From NCBI GenBank assembly GCA_028281825.1, contig JANQJC010000104.1, positions 23,201 to 87,200 on the forward strand: a stretch of 64,000 bases of DNA. Direction: 5' to 3'. Under the pieces are notes generated by a model, which saw only the letters and a program-made list of their open reading frames with translations, made no database searches and was not told the DNA's origin. Each line of letters begins with the position of its first letter. Positions within the stretch are counted from its first letter, which is position 1. The DNA is from Flavobacteriales bacterium (GTDB lineage Bacteria; Bacteroidota; Bacteroidia; JANQJC01). Position numbers and translations under genes: made by a program. Positions 36,436-44,115 of this stretch are shown here, in pieces.

Positions 36436-37650
36436 ATGAAAGTATTAAACAAACTACATGATAAGCGAATAAACGCTTTGAATGTTTTGATTGAAATTTC
36501 CATAAAAGATTACTATAAAATATCCCAAGAGATAATTAAGAAGAATGAGTTTCAAAGACGAAGAGTAAAGTCTTCTGCCACAGTCTATAGCCTGCTAAAA
36601 TCAGATCTTCTACAAGGGTGTGTAATCCCACCAATCGTCCTGGCATTATCTAAATTCAAACCCGAATCTATAGAAACAAATGATGATGATGAAATCTTAA
36701 AACAAATAAGGGAAAAGCAAGAAAATTTACTCATCCTTGATGGACTTCAAAGAACATACACAATACGTGATTTGATAAACGAGCTTGAAGAAAGCAAAAG
36801 CCAAAAAGAACTCAACAAAGTATATGATTATAAGTTACGAATCGAGGTTTACATTGGAATAGATAAACTTGGCATTCTATATAGAATGCTGACTTTAAAT
36901 ACTGGGCAAACACCAATGTCAATAAGACATCAAATTGAAATCCTTTATTCTGATTATTTGCTAGAGGACTTGGGTGAAATAAAACTTATTACTGAAGCAG
37001 AAGACTCAAAACCTACAGATTTTGGCCAATATAAATTCAAAGACATTGTTGAAGGCTTTAACTCTTATTTAGAAAGAGATTACTTGACTATTGACAGGTT
37101 TGACATACTTGACAACATTAAAAGTCTTGAAAAATTATCTAAAGAGAATCAAAATTCAGACCTTTTTAGATCCTATGTAACAATTTACCATTCTCTAGCT
37201 AAAATGTTTAGAAGCAAGGCTTTGGATTGGGAGTATAAAACGGAAAAAAACCAACAAGATAATGGAGCTGAAACTTTTGAAGAAGGAAACAATAAGCTCT
37301 CAAGTCAGCCCTTCGGTAAAAACGTTGTGCAAATATTTTCAAAATCACAAGTAATGACCGGTTTTGGATCTGCAGTAGGAAAACTAGTGGACTTTGAACT
37401 TGTTTCTTCCCTTGAAGAAGTTGAAAAATTATACGTAAAAATTAACTTCTCTAATGTTAATGAAGATCTTGACGATTTGATTGTGAAGCTTGATTTAATA
37501 AGACAACTAGCAAAAAAAATAGGTAATGATCAAAGAATGTTTTTTCATTTCTTTTTTAGAGAACTATTTGATAAAAAGGGCGATGCTTATTTAAATATAG
37601 GCAGTGCAATAGATGAGGCTTATAAGTCATACGAAAGAAAAACTCAGTAA
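36436..37650 (+). CDS. DGLQRT-motif protein (DUF262/DGQHR/ParB-like), first gene of HEPN cassette
   Basis: A 404-residue soluble protein. The N-terminal half shows the layout of the DUF262/DGQHR/ParB-like group: LLQGCVIPPIVLAL at about 58-71, LLILDGLQRTYTIRDLI at about 98-114 (the DGQQR-type motif, here DGLQRT), and RMLTLNTGQTPMSIRHQIEIL at about 151-171. This matches the LN.GQ.P.S pattern of that group. The C-terminal half is helical, with KSQVMTGFGSAVGKLVDFEL near 309-328, and is not recognised. In related proteins the fold binds or cleaves DNA or nucleotides; catalysis here is not proven. The start of the HEPN gene is two bases after the stop. The pair is clearly AT-rich (one counted line, 37201-37260, is 33% G+C). 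Confidence 0.78.
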   Translation: MKVLNKLHDKRINALNVLIEISIKDYYKISQEIIKKNEFQRRRVKSSATVYSLLKSDLLQGCVIPPIVLALSKFKPESIETNDDDEILKQIREKQENLLILDGLQRTYTIRDLINELEESKSQKELNKVYDYKLRIEVYIGIDKLGILYRMLTLNTGQTPMSIRHQIEILYSDYLLEDLGEIKLITEAEDSKPTDFGQYKFKDIVEGFNSYLERDYLTIDRFDILDNIKSLEKLSKENQNSDLFRSYVTIYHSLAKMFRSKALDWEYKTEKNQQDNGAETFEEGNNKLSSQPFGKNVVQIFSKSQVMTGFGSAVGKLVDFELVSSLEEVEKLYVKINFSNVNEDLDDLIVKLDLIRQLAKKIGNDQRMFFHFFFRELFDKKGDAYLNIGSAIDEAYKSYERKTQ

Positions 37651-37652
37651 CC

Positions 37653-38780
37653 ATGGCCATTTCTTTACGAAAGGAGCTAAATAATTCAAAGGTTATTAAG
37701 TTTCCATACATTGAATTTGATTCTTCTCAATCTGTCTTTGTACTAAAGTCTTTTGACAAGAAAAGTCAGTTTTGTGTCGAATATATACCCAATGTTGAAC
37801 GTGGTTATGAAACAAAGGAGTTTGATGTTTTTTTTCTCTCCAATCAATACCTTAATGCGGAAAACGACATATTCGAAATCTATGAGCGACAATGGAATAG
37901 AAGAATAGGCTGGTTGTTTCCAATACAAGTATTAGAATCCAATGATAATGACTTTGCAAATAATCCACATTTAAACAAATACAAGTATGTTACCTTTAAA
38001 TACCTTTTATCTCAAGAACCTACTATTAATAATACTTACAGCGGGAATGCTCAGTACAGTATAACAGACTTTTATAATGACAATATTATAATCTTTGTAA
38101 TTTCAAGGGACACAATACCAAATGGAAGTAGCTTTAGTATTGAAAACCACCTTCCATCTTTTGCTGATTATGGTTATTATACGTGGAATAAAGAACATCA
38201 CCAATTATTTCCCCAACAAAGAACATTAGCCTTAAGAAAAAGAGGTCAAAAGAGATTAACCATACACCAATCTAAACAAAATATTTCAGAAAATCAGTTT
38301 CTATTAGATCTTTACCAAAGACATTTGAAATCTGCAAATCACTTTTTATTGAAGTTCATTCTTTTATATCAGGTAATTGAACATATGATGGAAGAAAACT
38401 TTGATGACGATTTTAAAAAATTGGTTGATAAATATGAACAAAGTAAATTATCTAAGAATGATTTAAAGGAGCAGATCAATATTATTACCAAAGAGAGAAC
38501 AAACATATCATCTCTGGTTACAAAAACTTTATCAAATAATAAGCTAGTCACCAACTTTCAAAGGGATTGCAAATTACTACTCGATAATTTTTATTCTACT
38601 TCTCCAAACAATATAGGGGACTTGATATATAACACAAGAAACTTAGTAGTTCATAGATATAGAGAGGTTCTCAAAGAAGAAAGAAACCAATTTTTATTAG
38701 ATATCATTACTCAACAATTTGAACTTGTGATAAATAGTATTGTGACGAACTATGAACCTCAAGCTCATGTGAACCAATAA
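37653..38780 (+). CDS. HEPN-motif protein (candidate RNase), second gene of cassette
   Basis: A 375-residue soluble protein. The N-terminal 200 residues are beta-rich and not recognised. From about 215 it becomes helical: FLLKFILLYQVIEHMMEENF at about 231-250, a coiled middle, and then LIYNTRNLVVHRYREVL at about 324-340. This holds R329-N330-x3-H334, the Rx4H motif with a polar residue after Arg that marks catalytic HEPN ribonucleases, and the preceding helix resembles Apea/RiboL/MAE-type HEPN helices. It is probably an RNA-cleaving effector, with the upstream DGLQRT protein as sensor, partner or antitoxin (inference). Two counted lines (38221, 38461) are 32% and 30% G+C. Confidence 0.75.
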   Translation: MAISLRKELNNSKVIKFPYIEFDSSQSVFVLKSFDKKSQFCVEYIPNVERGYETKEFDVFFLSNQYLNAENDIFEIYERQWNRRIGWLFPIQVLESNDNDFANNPHLNKYKYVTFKYLLSQEPTINNTYSGNAQYSITDFYNDNIIIFVISRDTIPNGSSFSIENHLPSFADYGYYTWNKEHHQLFPQQRTLALRKRGQKRLTIHQSKQNISENQFLLDLYQRHLKSANHFLLKFILLYQVIEHMMEENFDDDFKKLVDKYEQSKLSKNDLKEQINIITKERTNISSLVTKTLSNNKLVTNFQRDCKLLLDNFYSTSPNNIGDLIYNTRNLVVHRYREVLKEERNQFLLDIITQQFELVINSIVTNYEPQAHVNQ

Positions 38781-38822
38781 GATGTTATGATTCTTCCTAA
38801 TCAATAATATCTACTCGTAAAA

Positions 38823-39437
38823 ATGTCTCTCGCACGAACATACCGCATGGAAACAGAAAGGTTGGTAATCAGGTGCTACCAACCTAATGACGCTGCCATG
38901 GTGAAAAAGTCCATAGATGAAAGCCTGGAACACCTACTGCCATGGATGCCATGGGCGGTGCATGAGCCCGAAACCTTAGATGCCAAAATAGCCCGCATGA
39001 GAAACTTTCGTGGGCAGTTTGATATGGGGTTGGATTACTTGTTTGGCATATTTGATAGGGACGAAAAGATGTTGATAGGCTCGACAGGATTACATACCCG
39101 AGTTGGCAAGGGTGCCAGGGAAATTGGGTATTGGATACACGTAAACCATATCAATAAGGGTTATGCTACGGAAGCTGCCAGTGCACTCACCAAAGTGGGT
39201 TTTGAAATTGAAGGCCTGCAAAGAATACAAATACATACCGACCCTAAGAATGCAAGAAGCCAAAAAGTACCTGAGAAACTAGGTTATCAATTGCAACCCG
39301 GCCTCCACCCTACTATTGACTCAGAAGGACAAAAAAGAGAAGTTGTACTCTGGGTGATGGACAAAGGGGATTACATAAAAAGCAACATCCCAAGAGTAAA
39401 TATCAAGGCTTTTGATGTTGTTGGGAGGGAAATATGA
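38823..39437 (+). CDS. GNAT family N-acetyltransferase (RimJ/RimL-like)
   Basis: A 204-residue acetyltransferase of the GNAT superfamily. It begins in the RimJ/RimL style (METERLVIRCYQPNDAAMVKKSIDES, from about residue 9) and has the acetyl-CoA region GYWIHVNHINKGYATEAASALTKVGF near 107-132, with the conserved later phrase IQIHTDPKNARSQKVPEKLGY. The substrate may be a ribosomal protein, another N-terminus or a small molecule. About 20 residues after the fold (NIPRVNIKAFDVVGREI) are unusual and may be a short tail. It begins 42 bases after the HEPN gene but returns to the neighbours' base composition, so it is not counted as part of the cassette. Confidence 0.9.
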   Translation: MSLARTYRMETERLVIRCYQPNDAAMVKKSIDESLEHLLPWMPWAVHEPETLDAKIARMRNFRGQFDMGLDYLFGIFDRDEKMLIGSTGLHTRVGKGAREIGYWIHVNHINKGYATEAASALTKVGFEIEGLQRIQIHTDPKNARSQKVPEKLGYQLQPGLHPTIDSEGQKREVVLWVMDKGDYIKSNIPRVNIKAFDVVGREI

Positions 39438-39467
39438 GGTATTACCAAAAATCCCTATTATAGCGGT

Positions 39468-40100
39468 ATGATTAAAACATTCACGAAGATTGCTGCCAAA
39501 GCTGCCCTTAAATGGAGCATTGTATTCGGAGCCGGTATTATATTCTCGGTAGTTTTTCTGGTAGTAGCCTGGATACAAAATTCAGGATTGGGAGATGGAT
39601 TTTTTAGCCTTATTAAGGCTTTGCTTCTGAACAATACTGCTGCATTCTTCCTGATTTTTGGTTCGCCTGTTTTTATGGCGTTATATTTTGTAATTGCCAA
39701 TAAAGTGGCTTTGCAGACCGCCATACATGGCATTTGGAAAAACAAGGCCGAAGATTTTGTAACCAATAGAGTAAAGGCTATTGTAAATGGTATCACCAGT
39801 AGAAGTGACTGGGCCAACAAGATTTCAGACGGTGCGATGCTTAGGATGAGACTGCTTGAAGCCAACAGTAATGACCCTGAAAGTTCGGGGTTAAAAAAGC
39901 GAGTGCTTAAATTCGGTTTCAAACAAATCAAATTGAATGATATTAACCTGAAAGATGAAAATGTCAGGTTATCCGATGTTATCGCTAACAGGATGAGTGC
40001 TTTTATCTCCGAGGCCTCAGAGCCTTCTTATCTTTTCTTTTGGATATTACTTGGTTTGCAATTAGTCCTTCTAGTTATTTCTCAGTTTTATACTCCTTAG
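39468..40100 (+). CDS. Hypothetical membrane protein
   Basis: A 210-residue protein with three likely membrane segments: about 14-36 (WSIVFGAGIIFSVVFLVVAW), about 55-76 (FFLIFGSPVFMALYFVIANKVA) and the C-terminal 188-206 (FFWILLGLQLVLLVISQFY). A soluble loop of about 110 residues lies between the last two. No family recognised. It is 30 bases downstream of the acetyltransferase gene. The 134-base space that follows holds only a short palindrome (CCCTCGAGGG, 40177-40186). Confidence 0.68.
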   Translation: MIKTFTKIAAKAALKWSIVFGAGIIFSVVFLVVAWIQNSGLGDGFFSLIKALLLNNTAAFFLIFGSPVFMALYFVIANKVALQTAIHGIWKNKAEDFVTNRVKAIVNGITSRSDWANKISDGAMLRMRLLEANSNDPESSGLKKRVLKFGFKQIKLNDINLKDENVRLSDVIANRMSAFISEASEPSYLFFWILLGLQLVLLVISQFYTP

Positions 40101-40234
40101 AAATTAAGATTGTATAGTGTTATAAATTGACTGTACATTATAATTTATTTACAAAGTAAACAAAGTTTTGTCGATACCCTCGAGGGACTCACGGAAAATC
40201 TTAGTCGTTGAATAACATCGTATATTTTTGAGGG

Positions 40235-40492
40235 TTATTTATGCCTGAAACGCACAAATATTCTTCCAAAGTTTTTGCTGTCTTTATCAATCCTATCGTA
40301 CATCTGCTTGATGTGTTTTTGCTGTAAAAAACGAAGTACGTGCTTCTTGAGTTGCCCACTGCCCTTGCCTGGTATGATTTCTATGATGTCTATTTTTCTA
40401 TCTACAGCTTCTTGCATGATATCTTTTAGGGCTTTATCAATTTTATAGCCCTTGTTGTATATATCGTGTAAGTCTAGTTTGAGTTTAGACAT
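40235..40492 (-). CDS. Small Smr-domain-like protein
   Basis: An 85-residue protein resembling a stand-alone Smr (MutS-related) domain. It has the N-terminal LDLHDIYNKGYKIDKALKDIMQEA (the LDLH motif of the Smr fold), then IIEIIPGKGSGQLKKHVLRFL (the GxGxG-type HGKGxG motif here PGKGSG). Smr domains are nicking endonucleases or RNA-binding folds. The usual His of HGKG is replaced by Pro, so nuclease activity is doubtful. It is divergent from the peroxiredoxin gene. Confidence 0.85.
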   Translation of the reverse strand: MSKLKLDLHDIYNKGYKIDKALKDIMQEAVDRKIDIIEIIPGKGSGQLKKHVLRFLQQKHIKQMYDRIDKDSKNFGRIFVRFRHK

Positions 40493-40550
40493 ATTAGCTC
40501 GTGTTTTTGGTAAAGAAAGTAATTTTAGAACTTTTCCTATTTCAAATGGT

Positions 40551-40558
40551 TACTTTTG
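40551..40558 (+). promoter_or_regulatory. TAnnTTTG -7 element of the peroxiredoxin gene
   Basis: TACTTTTG, exact consensus, ending only eight bases before the ATG at 40567, which would give a very short leader of about five bases. It lies inside the longer reading frame and so supports the downstream start. Confidence 0.42.
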
Positions 40559-40566
40559 CCAACCAA

Positions 40567-41115
40567 ATGAATATTGTGAAACAAATAGGATTAATGCTTT
40601 TGCTTTTCTCAGTCAGCATAGGTGTTAGTTCATGTCAAAATACTGATAAAGAAACTATGGGAAAAGTAAGCAAGGGGGATATGGCCCCGGATTTTGAGCT
40701 ACCAGACCAAGATGGCAATACCTTTAAATTGAGTGACTTACGTGGCAAGAAAAACATCGTTCTATATTTTTACCCTGCAGATGATACCCCAGGCTGTACT
40801 GCTGAAGCTTGCTCGTTTAGGGATAGTTACGAAGAGTTTGCGAACAATGATACTGAAGTGGTTGGTGTAAGCGGCAATGGTATTGGTTCCCACCAGGCTT
40901 TTATTGCTAAGTATAATTTGAACTTCACCCTGTTGAGTGATAAAGGTGGTAAAATAAAAAGGTTGTATGGCGTTACTGATTTCCTGGGCTTAGTAAGTGG
41001 CCGCAAGACTTTCGTGATTGATAAAAACGGGAAGGTAGTAATGGATTTTTCCTCAAATACCAATGCCACCAAGCATGTCAAAGAATCACTGAAAGCCTTA
41101 GAAAACCTGAACTAA
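40567..41115 (+). CDS. BCP/PrxQ-type peroxiredoxin with lipoprotein signal
   Basis: A 182-residue thiol peroxidase of the BCP/PrxQ group. The peroxidatic Cys lies in DDTPGCTAEACSFRD near 77-91, and the second Cys follows after four residues, as in the C-x4-C atypical 2-Cys type. The preceding MAPDFELPDQDG and LSDLRGKKNIVLYFYPA are typical. Unlike most BCPs, it begins with a signal sequence (MNIVKQIGLMLLLFSVSIGVSSC) ending in a lipobox VSSC, so it is predicted to be a lipid-anchored periplasmic enzyme that detoxifies peroxides outside the cytoplasm. Start chosen at 40567; a GTG at 40501 and ATG at 40546 are in frame but lie upstream of or inside the promoter region. Confidence 0.9.
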   Translation: MNIVKQIGLMLLLFSVSIGVSSCQNTDKETMGKVSKGDMAPDFELPDQDGNTFKLSDLRGKKNIVLYFYPADDTPGCTAEACSFRDSYEEFANNDTEVVGVSGNGIGSHQAFIAKYNLNFTLLSDKGGKIKRLYGVTDFLGLVSGRKTFVIDKNGKVVMDFSSNTNATKHVKESLKALENLN

Positions 41116-41145
41116 GGATAAAGGAAAACTTTTGCCTGTAAAGGC

Positions 41146-41153
41146 TATATTTG
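41146..41153 (+). promoter_or_regulatory. TAnnTTTG -7 element of the ompH operon
   Basis: TATATTTG, exact consensus, ending 25 bases before the GTG at 41179. It would drive the ompH-ubiA-maf genes. Confidence 0.45.
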
Positions 41154-41178
41154 TTGCCTGAACTAAACTTTATCTCAA

Positions 41179-41865
41179 GTGAAAAACGCAACCCAAATAC
41201 TCACCTACGTTTTAGTTATAGCAGTTGGATTACTTTACTATATGCTTTTTTTAGGAAACCTAAGGCAACCCGAGGAGCCTGTAACTGAACAAAGGCTGGC
41301 TATAGATAGCATAGGTAGCAACTTAACTGTAGCTTATATTAATTATGACACCCTGATGGAAAAATATAAGTATGTTGAAGATTTGAACAACGAAGTGCTT
41401 GAGAAAAAAGCTGAACTTGATGCCAGGTTTGAAAGCCGTTCAAAGCAGTTGGAGAAAGAGTTGCGAAAGAGAGCGGAGAAATTTCAAATTGAGGTGCGAG
41501 AATTTGAAAACAAATCAGCTGAAATGCCTGAATTTACTGCCAAGCAAACCATGATGAACTTGCAGAATGAAGAAACTAAAATTCGTGAGTCGCAATACCA
41601 AGGCCAATTGGAGTTGGAAGACCTCCAGGACGAGTTCACACAAGAAATAATGGATTTACAACTCAAAAACTCTGATTTGCTACAAGAAGCTATTCATGGG
41701 TATATCAATAAATACAACGCCAAGCAAAACCTTAGTTTGATTTTCGCCATGAGCGATGGCAGTAACCTAATGCATGCTCAAAACAGCCTTAATATTACCA
41801 ATGATATTGTGGATGGCCTCAACAAGGAATACGAAGAGAAATTCAAGGATAAAAGTAAGGAGTAA
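41179..41865 (+). CDS. OmpH/Skp family periplasmic chaperone
   Basis: A 228-residue envelope protein with an N-terminal hydrophobic segment (about 6-25, ILTYVLVIAVGLLYYMLFLG), then the Skp-like strand LTVAYINYDTLMEKYKYVEDLNNEVLEKK near 48-76, a long coiled coil of about 100 residues rich in E, K, R and Q, and a returning strand (LSLIFAMSDGSNLMHA). This is the Skp/OmpH layout of a trimeric chaperone for outer-membrane proteins. The start is GTG. It is followed by ubiA and maf with eight-base and one-base-overlap spacing, an operon order common in the Cytophagales. Confidence 0.88.
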   Translation: MKNATQILTYVLVIAVGLLYYMLFLGNLRQPEEPVTEQRLAIDSIGSNLTVAYINYDTLMEKYKYVEDLNNEVLEKKAELDARFESRSKQLEKELRKRAEKFQIEVREFENKSAEMPEFTAKQTMMNLQNEETKIRESQYQGQLELEDLQDEFTQEIMDLQLKNSDLLQEAIHGYINKYNAKQNLSLIFAMSDGSNLMHAQNSLNITNDIVDGLNKEYEEKFKDKSKE

Positions 41866-41873
41866 TCAGCCAC

Positions 41874-42800
41874 ATGCTTAATTACCTTAGGCTGGTAAGG
41901 CTACCCAACCTGGCAATTGTAGTTCTCACTCAACTATTGGTTTGGTTCTGTATTATAAAACCCTCATTGCAAGTGTATGATGGGTTGACCCCTATGCTCT
42001 CCACTTTTGAGTTGTTTTGTGTGATTGCCTCTACAGTATTGATAGCCGCTGCAGGGTACGTAATCAATGACTATGAAGATGTAGAGATAGACCGGGTAAA
42101 CAAGCCTGACAAGCTAATTATTACCAAGCACCTGACTAAAGACCAGGCCTGGACTTTTTACCTGATTCTCAACTTTACAGGCATCGCCATTGGAGCTTAT
42201 CTCGCATTTATTTTTCAAAGTTTCAATTTGTTTTTTATTCAGGCACTTTCGGCCGGGGCTTTATGGTTTTATTCTACATCCTACAAAAAGCAGTTGATTA
42301 TAGGCAACTTGATAGTAGCTGTTTTATCTGCCTTAGTGGTTTTACTCCCCGGCATTTATGAAATAATGGCTGAAGCAGAATACTTTAAAGAATACCTTTT
42401 CAACTTTAGCCTTATTAGTGCATACGCCTTTTTTGCGTTCACCACTACCCTTATCCGCGAGATTGTAAAAGATGCAGAAGACATTGAAGGTGATGAATTG
42501 AATGAATGTACTACTTTACCCATAGTTTGGGGCATCACAGTCGCCAAAGCTATTTCCATTGTTCTTTGCCTGGTTGTATTTGCAGGAGTGATATACGTGC
42601 AAATGAATCGCTACGCATTTCATGATTATATCACATTTGGGTATTTCATTATTGGAGTTCAAATACCTTTATTATTGCTGATGTACCTAATACTAAAAGG
42701 TAAAGACAAAGTCAGTTTTCATAAAGCCAGTACCATGACTAAGCTGGTAATGCTGGGTGGAGTTTTGTCAATGATACCTTTTTCATTTGCTTTGCACTAA
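41874..42800 (+). CDS. UbiA family prenyltransferase
   Basis: A 308-residue integral membrane prenyltransferase with eight to nine membrane segments. The first Asp-rich motif is NDYEDVEIDRVNKPDKLII at about 64-82, and the second is REIVKDAEDIEGDELN near 200-215. These bind Mg-prenyl diphosphate. The group resembles geranylgeranylglycerol-phosphate synthase-type and MenA-like enzymes of Bacteroidota, so the acceptor is uncertain; given futalosine genes nearby, a menaquinone role is possible but not shown. It overlaps maf by one base (TAATG). Confidence 0.85.
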   Translation: MLNYLRLVRLPNLAIVVLTQLLVWFCIIKPSLQVYDGLTPMLSTFELFCVIASTVLIAAAGYVINDYEDVEIDRVNKPDKLIITKHLTKDQAWTFYLILNFTGIAIGAYLAFIFQSFNLFFIQALSAGALWFYSTSYKKQLIIGNLIVAVLSALVVLLPGIYEIMAEAEYFKEYLFNFSLISAYAFFAFTTTLIREIVKDAEDIEGDELNECTTLPIVWGITVAKAISIVLCLVVFAGVIYVQMNRYAFHDYITFGYFIIGVQIPLLLLMYLILKGKDKVSFHKASTMTKLVMLGGVLSMIPFSFALH

Positions 42801-43372
42801 TGCTTGACTTAAAAGGGAAAAAGATAATACTGGCTTCCGCCTCACCGCGTAGGCAAAACTTACTAAAAGGGCTGGACATTGATTTCACCATTGAAGTGAG
42901 GCCAACTGATGAGCACTTTCCTGAGAAGCTACAAAGAGAAGCCATTCCCGAGTTTCTTGCCAAACAAAAGGCCGCTCAGTTTACCGACTTGGATGACAAC
43001 ACCATTATCATCACTTCAGACACCATCGTTTGGATAAATGACCATGTGATGAACAAACCCGAAAACTTCGCCGAAGCCAAACAAATGTTACAGACCATAT
43101 CTGGCCAAATGCACGAAGTTTTTACTGCCGTATGCCTCACTACCAAAGGGAAGCAAAGAGTATTTTCTGTGGTATCCAAAGTCTACTTTAAAACACTGGA
43201 AGAAGGTGAAATTGATTATTACCTGGCCAACTACAAGCCATTGGATAAAGCAGGTTCCTATGGCATCCAAGAGTGGATAGGCTACATAGGTATTGAGAAG
43301 ATTGATGGTTCTTACTTCAATGTGATGGGTTTACCATTAAAAGAACTTTACGAAGAATTGAGCGTATTTTAG
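42800..43372 (+). CDS. maf: Maf-like nucleoside triphosphate pyrophosphatase
   Basis: A 190-residue cytosolic house-cleaning pyrophosphatase acting on non-canonical or dTTP/UTP-like nucleotides. The N-terminal motif is LASASPRRQNLLKGL at about 11-25, the catalytic Asp segment is IITSDTIVWINDHVMNKPENFAEAKQML near 69-96, and the later phrase KAGSYGIQEW near 150-159 is standard. The length is normal. It is the third gene of the ompH-ubiA-maf operon. Its stop overlaps the end of the converging DUF5683 gene by four bases. Confidence 0.93.
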   Translation: MLDLKGKKIILASASPRRQNLLKGLDIDFTIEVRPTDEHFPEKLQREAIPEFLAKQKAAQFTDLDDNTIIITSDTIVWINDHVMNKPENFAEAKQMLQTISGQMHEVFTAVCLTTKGKQRVFSVVSKVYFKTLEEGEIDYYLANYKPLDKAGSYGIQEWIGYIGIEKIDGSYFNVMGLPLKELYEELSVF

Positions 43373-43962
43373 AACGCAAAAACCACACCCACACTGTTTC
43401 CATTAAACGAAAGCCCCTTGAGGATGAGCCGCGACTCCTTTTCGTGTTTATTGTGAGATAAATACATCGCTGAGTCGAAAACAGCTAAAAAAACACCCTG
43501 CCAAAATATAGAACGCCCGTAACCCAATAGGCGTTGTTTCTCAGGGTGGCTCGACCTAACTGATTGCAAATAAACACCAGCAATCATGTATCCCACATCC
43601 AAAGCCCCATTAATGAGGTAAACTCTTTTATCCCTATTTTGGGCTTCTATGGTTTCATCCATCGCCCAGTCATAGTAATCAGTAGTTGCAGATTTGTAGT
43701 GCGCATAACCACTTATGCCCAGGTTCACGATGTTCCAATAGGTATTCATTTGATAGAAATACTTACTTGAACTGGTACTGTTAGGATTATCAGCCCAGAA
43801 ATAGCCATTGACGCCAATGTTGGCCAATGCCCAGGAACCCAGAACTATCATACCCGTCTTGTTAATCTTGGTGCGTTTTTGGTTGAACTCGCGAAGCATA
43901 TACTTCTGAGAAAAGCCATAGGATGGTAATAACAAAAACAATAAAAGTAAATGCTTCTTCAC
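43369..43962 (-). CDS. DUF5683 domain-containing exported protein
   Basis: A 197-residue protein with an N-terminal signal peptide (MKKHLLLLFLLLPSYGFSQ) and several hydrophobic stretches. The pattern (GMIVLGSWALANIGVNGYFWA, NTYWNIVNLGISGYAHYKS and late ILKGLSFNGNSVGVVFAF) matches the DUF5683 or DUF6992-like envelope proteins of Bacteroidota. Function is unknown. The ending is typical of an outer-membrane strand with terminal Phe. Convergent with maf. Confidence 0.75.
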   Translation of the reverse strand: MKKHLLLLFLLLPSYGFSQKYMLREFNQKRTKINKTGMIVLGSWALANIGVNGYFWADNPNSTSSSKYFYQMNTYWNIVNLGISGYAHYKSATTDYYDWAMDETIEAQNRDKRVYLINGALDVGYMIAGVYLQSVRSSHPEKQRLLGYGRSIFWQGVFLAVFDSAMYLSHNKHEKESRLILKGLSFNGNSVGVVFAF

Positions 43963-44115
43963 ACAATGGATTAAGGGTATTAAAGGTAGTTATTTTATCG
44001 TGAATAACTTATGATAAACAATACCCTGTTCACCTTGCTGCTAAAAGGGAAAACCTTAATTTTATGCCATTCCAAATCAAAAAATAAAGAATTAGTGAGT
44101 CAACATACCCAATTA

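Noticed and set aside
36393..38805. AATCAAT on both sides of the HEPN cassette (36393-36399 and 38799-38805) as a possible target-site duplication
   Set aside because: Seven AT-rich bases are likely by chance, and no transposase, integrase or inverted repeats are near.
38823..39437. GNAT acetyltransferase as a third gene (toxin) of the HEPN cassette
   Set aside because: Base composition returns to the neighbours' level, the gap is larger (42 bases against 2), and it looks like an ordinary RimJ/RimL-type protein.
40177..40186. CCCTCGAGGG palindrome as an operator
   Set aside because: A single ten-base palindrome with no second copy and no regulator nearby; no support beyond chance.
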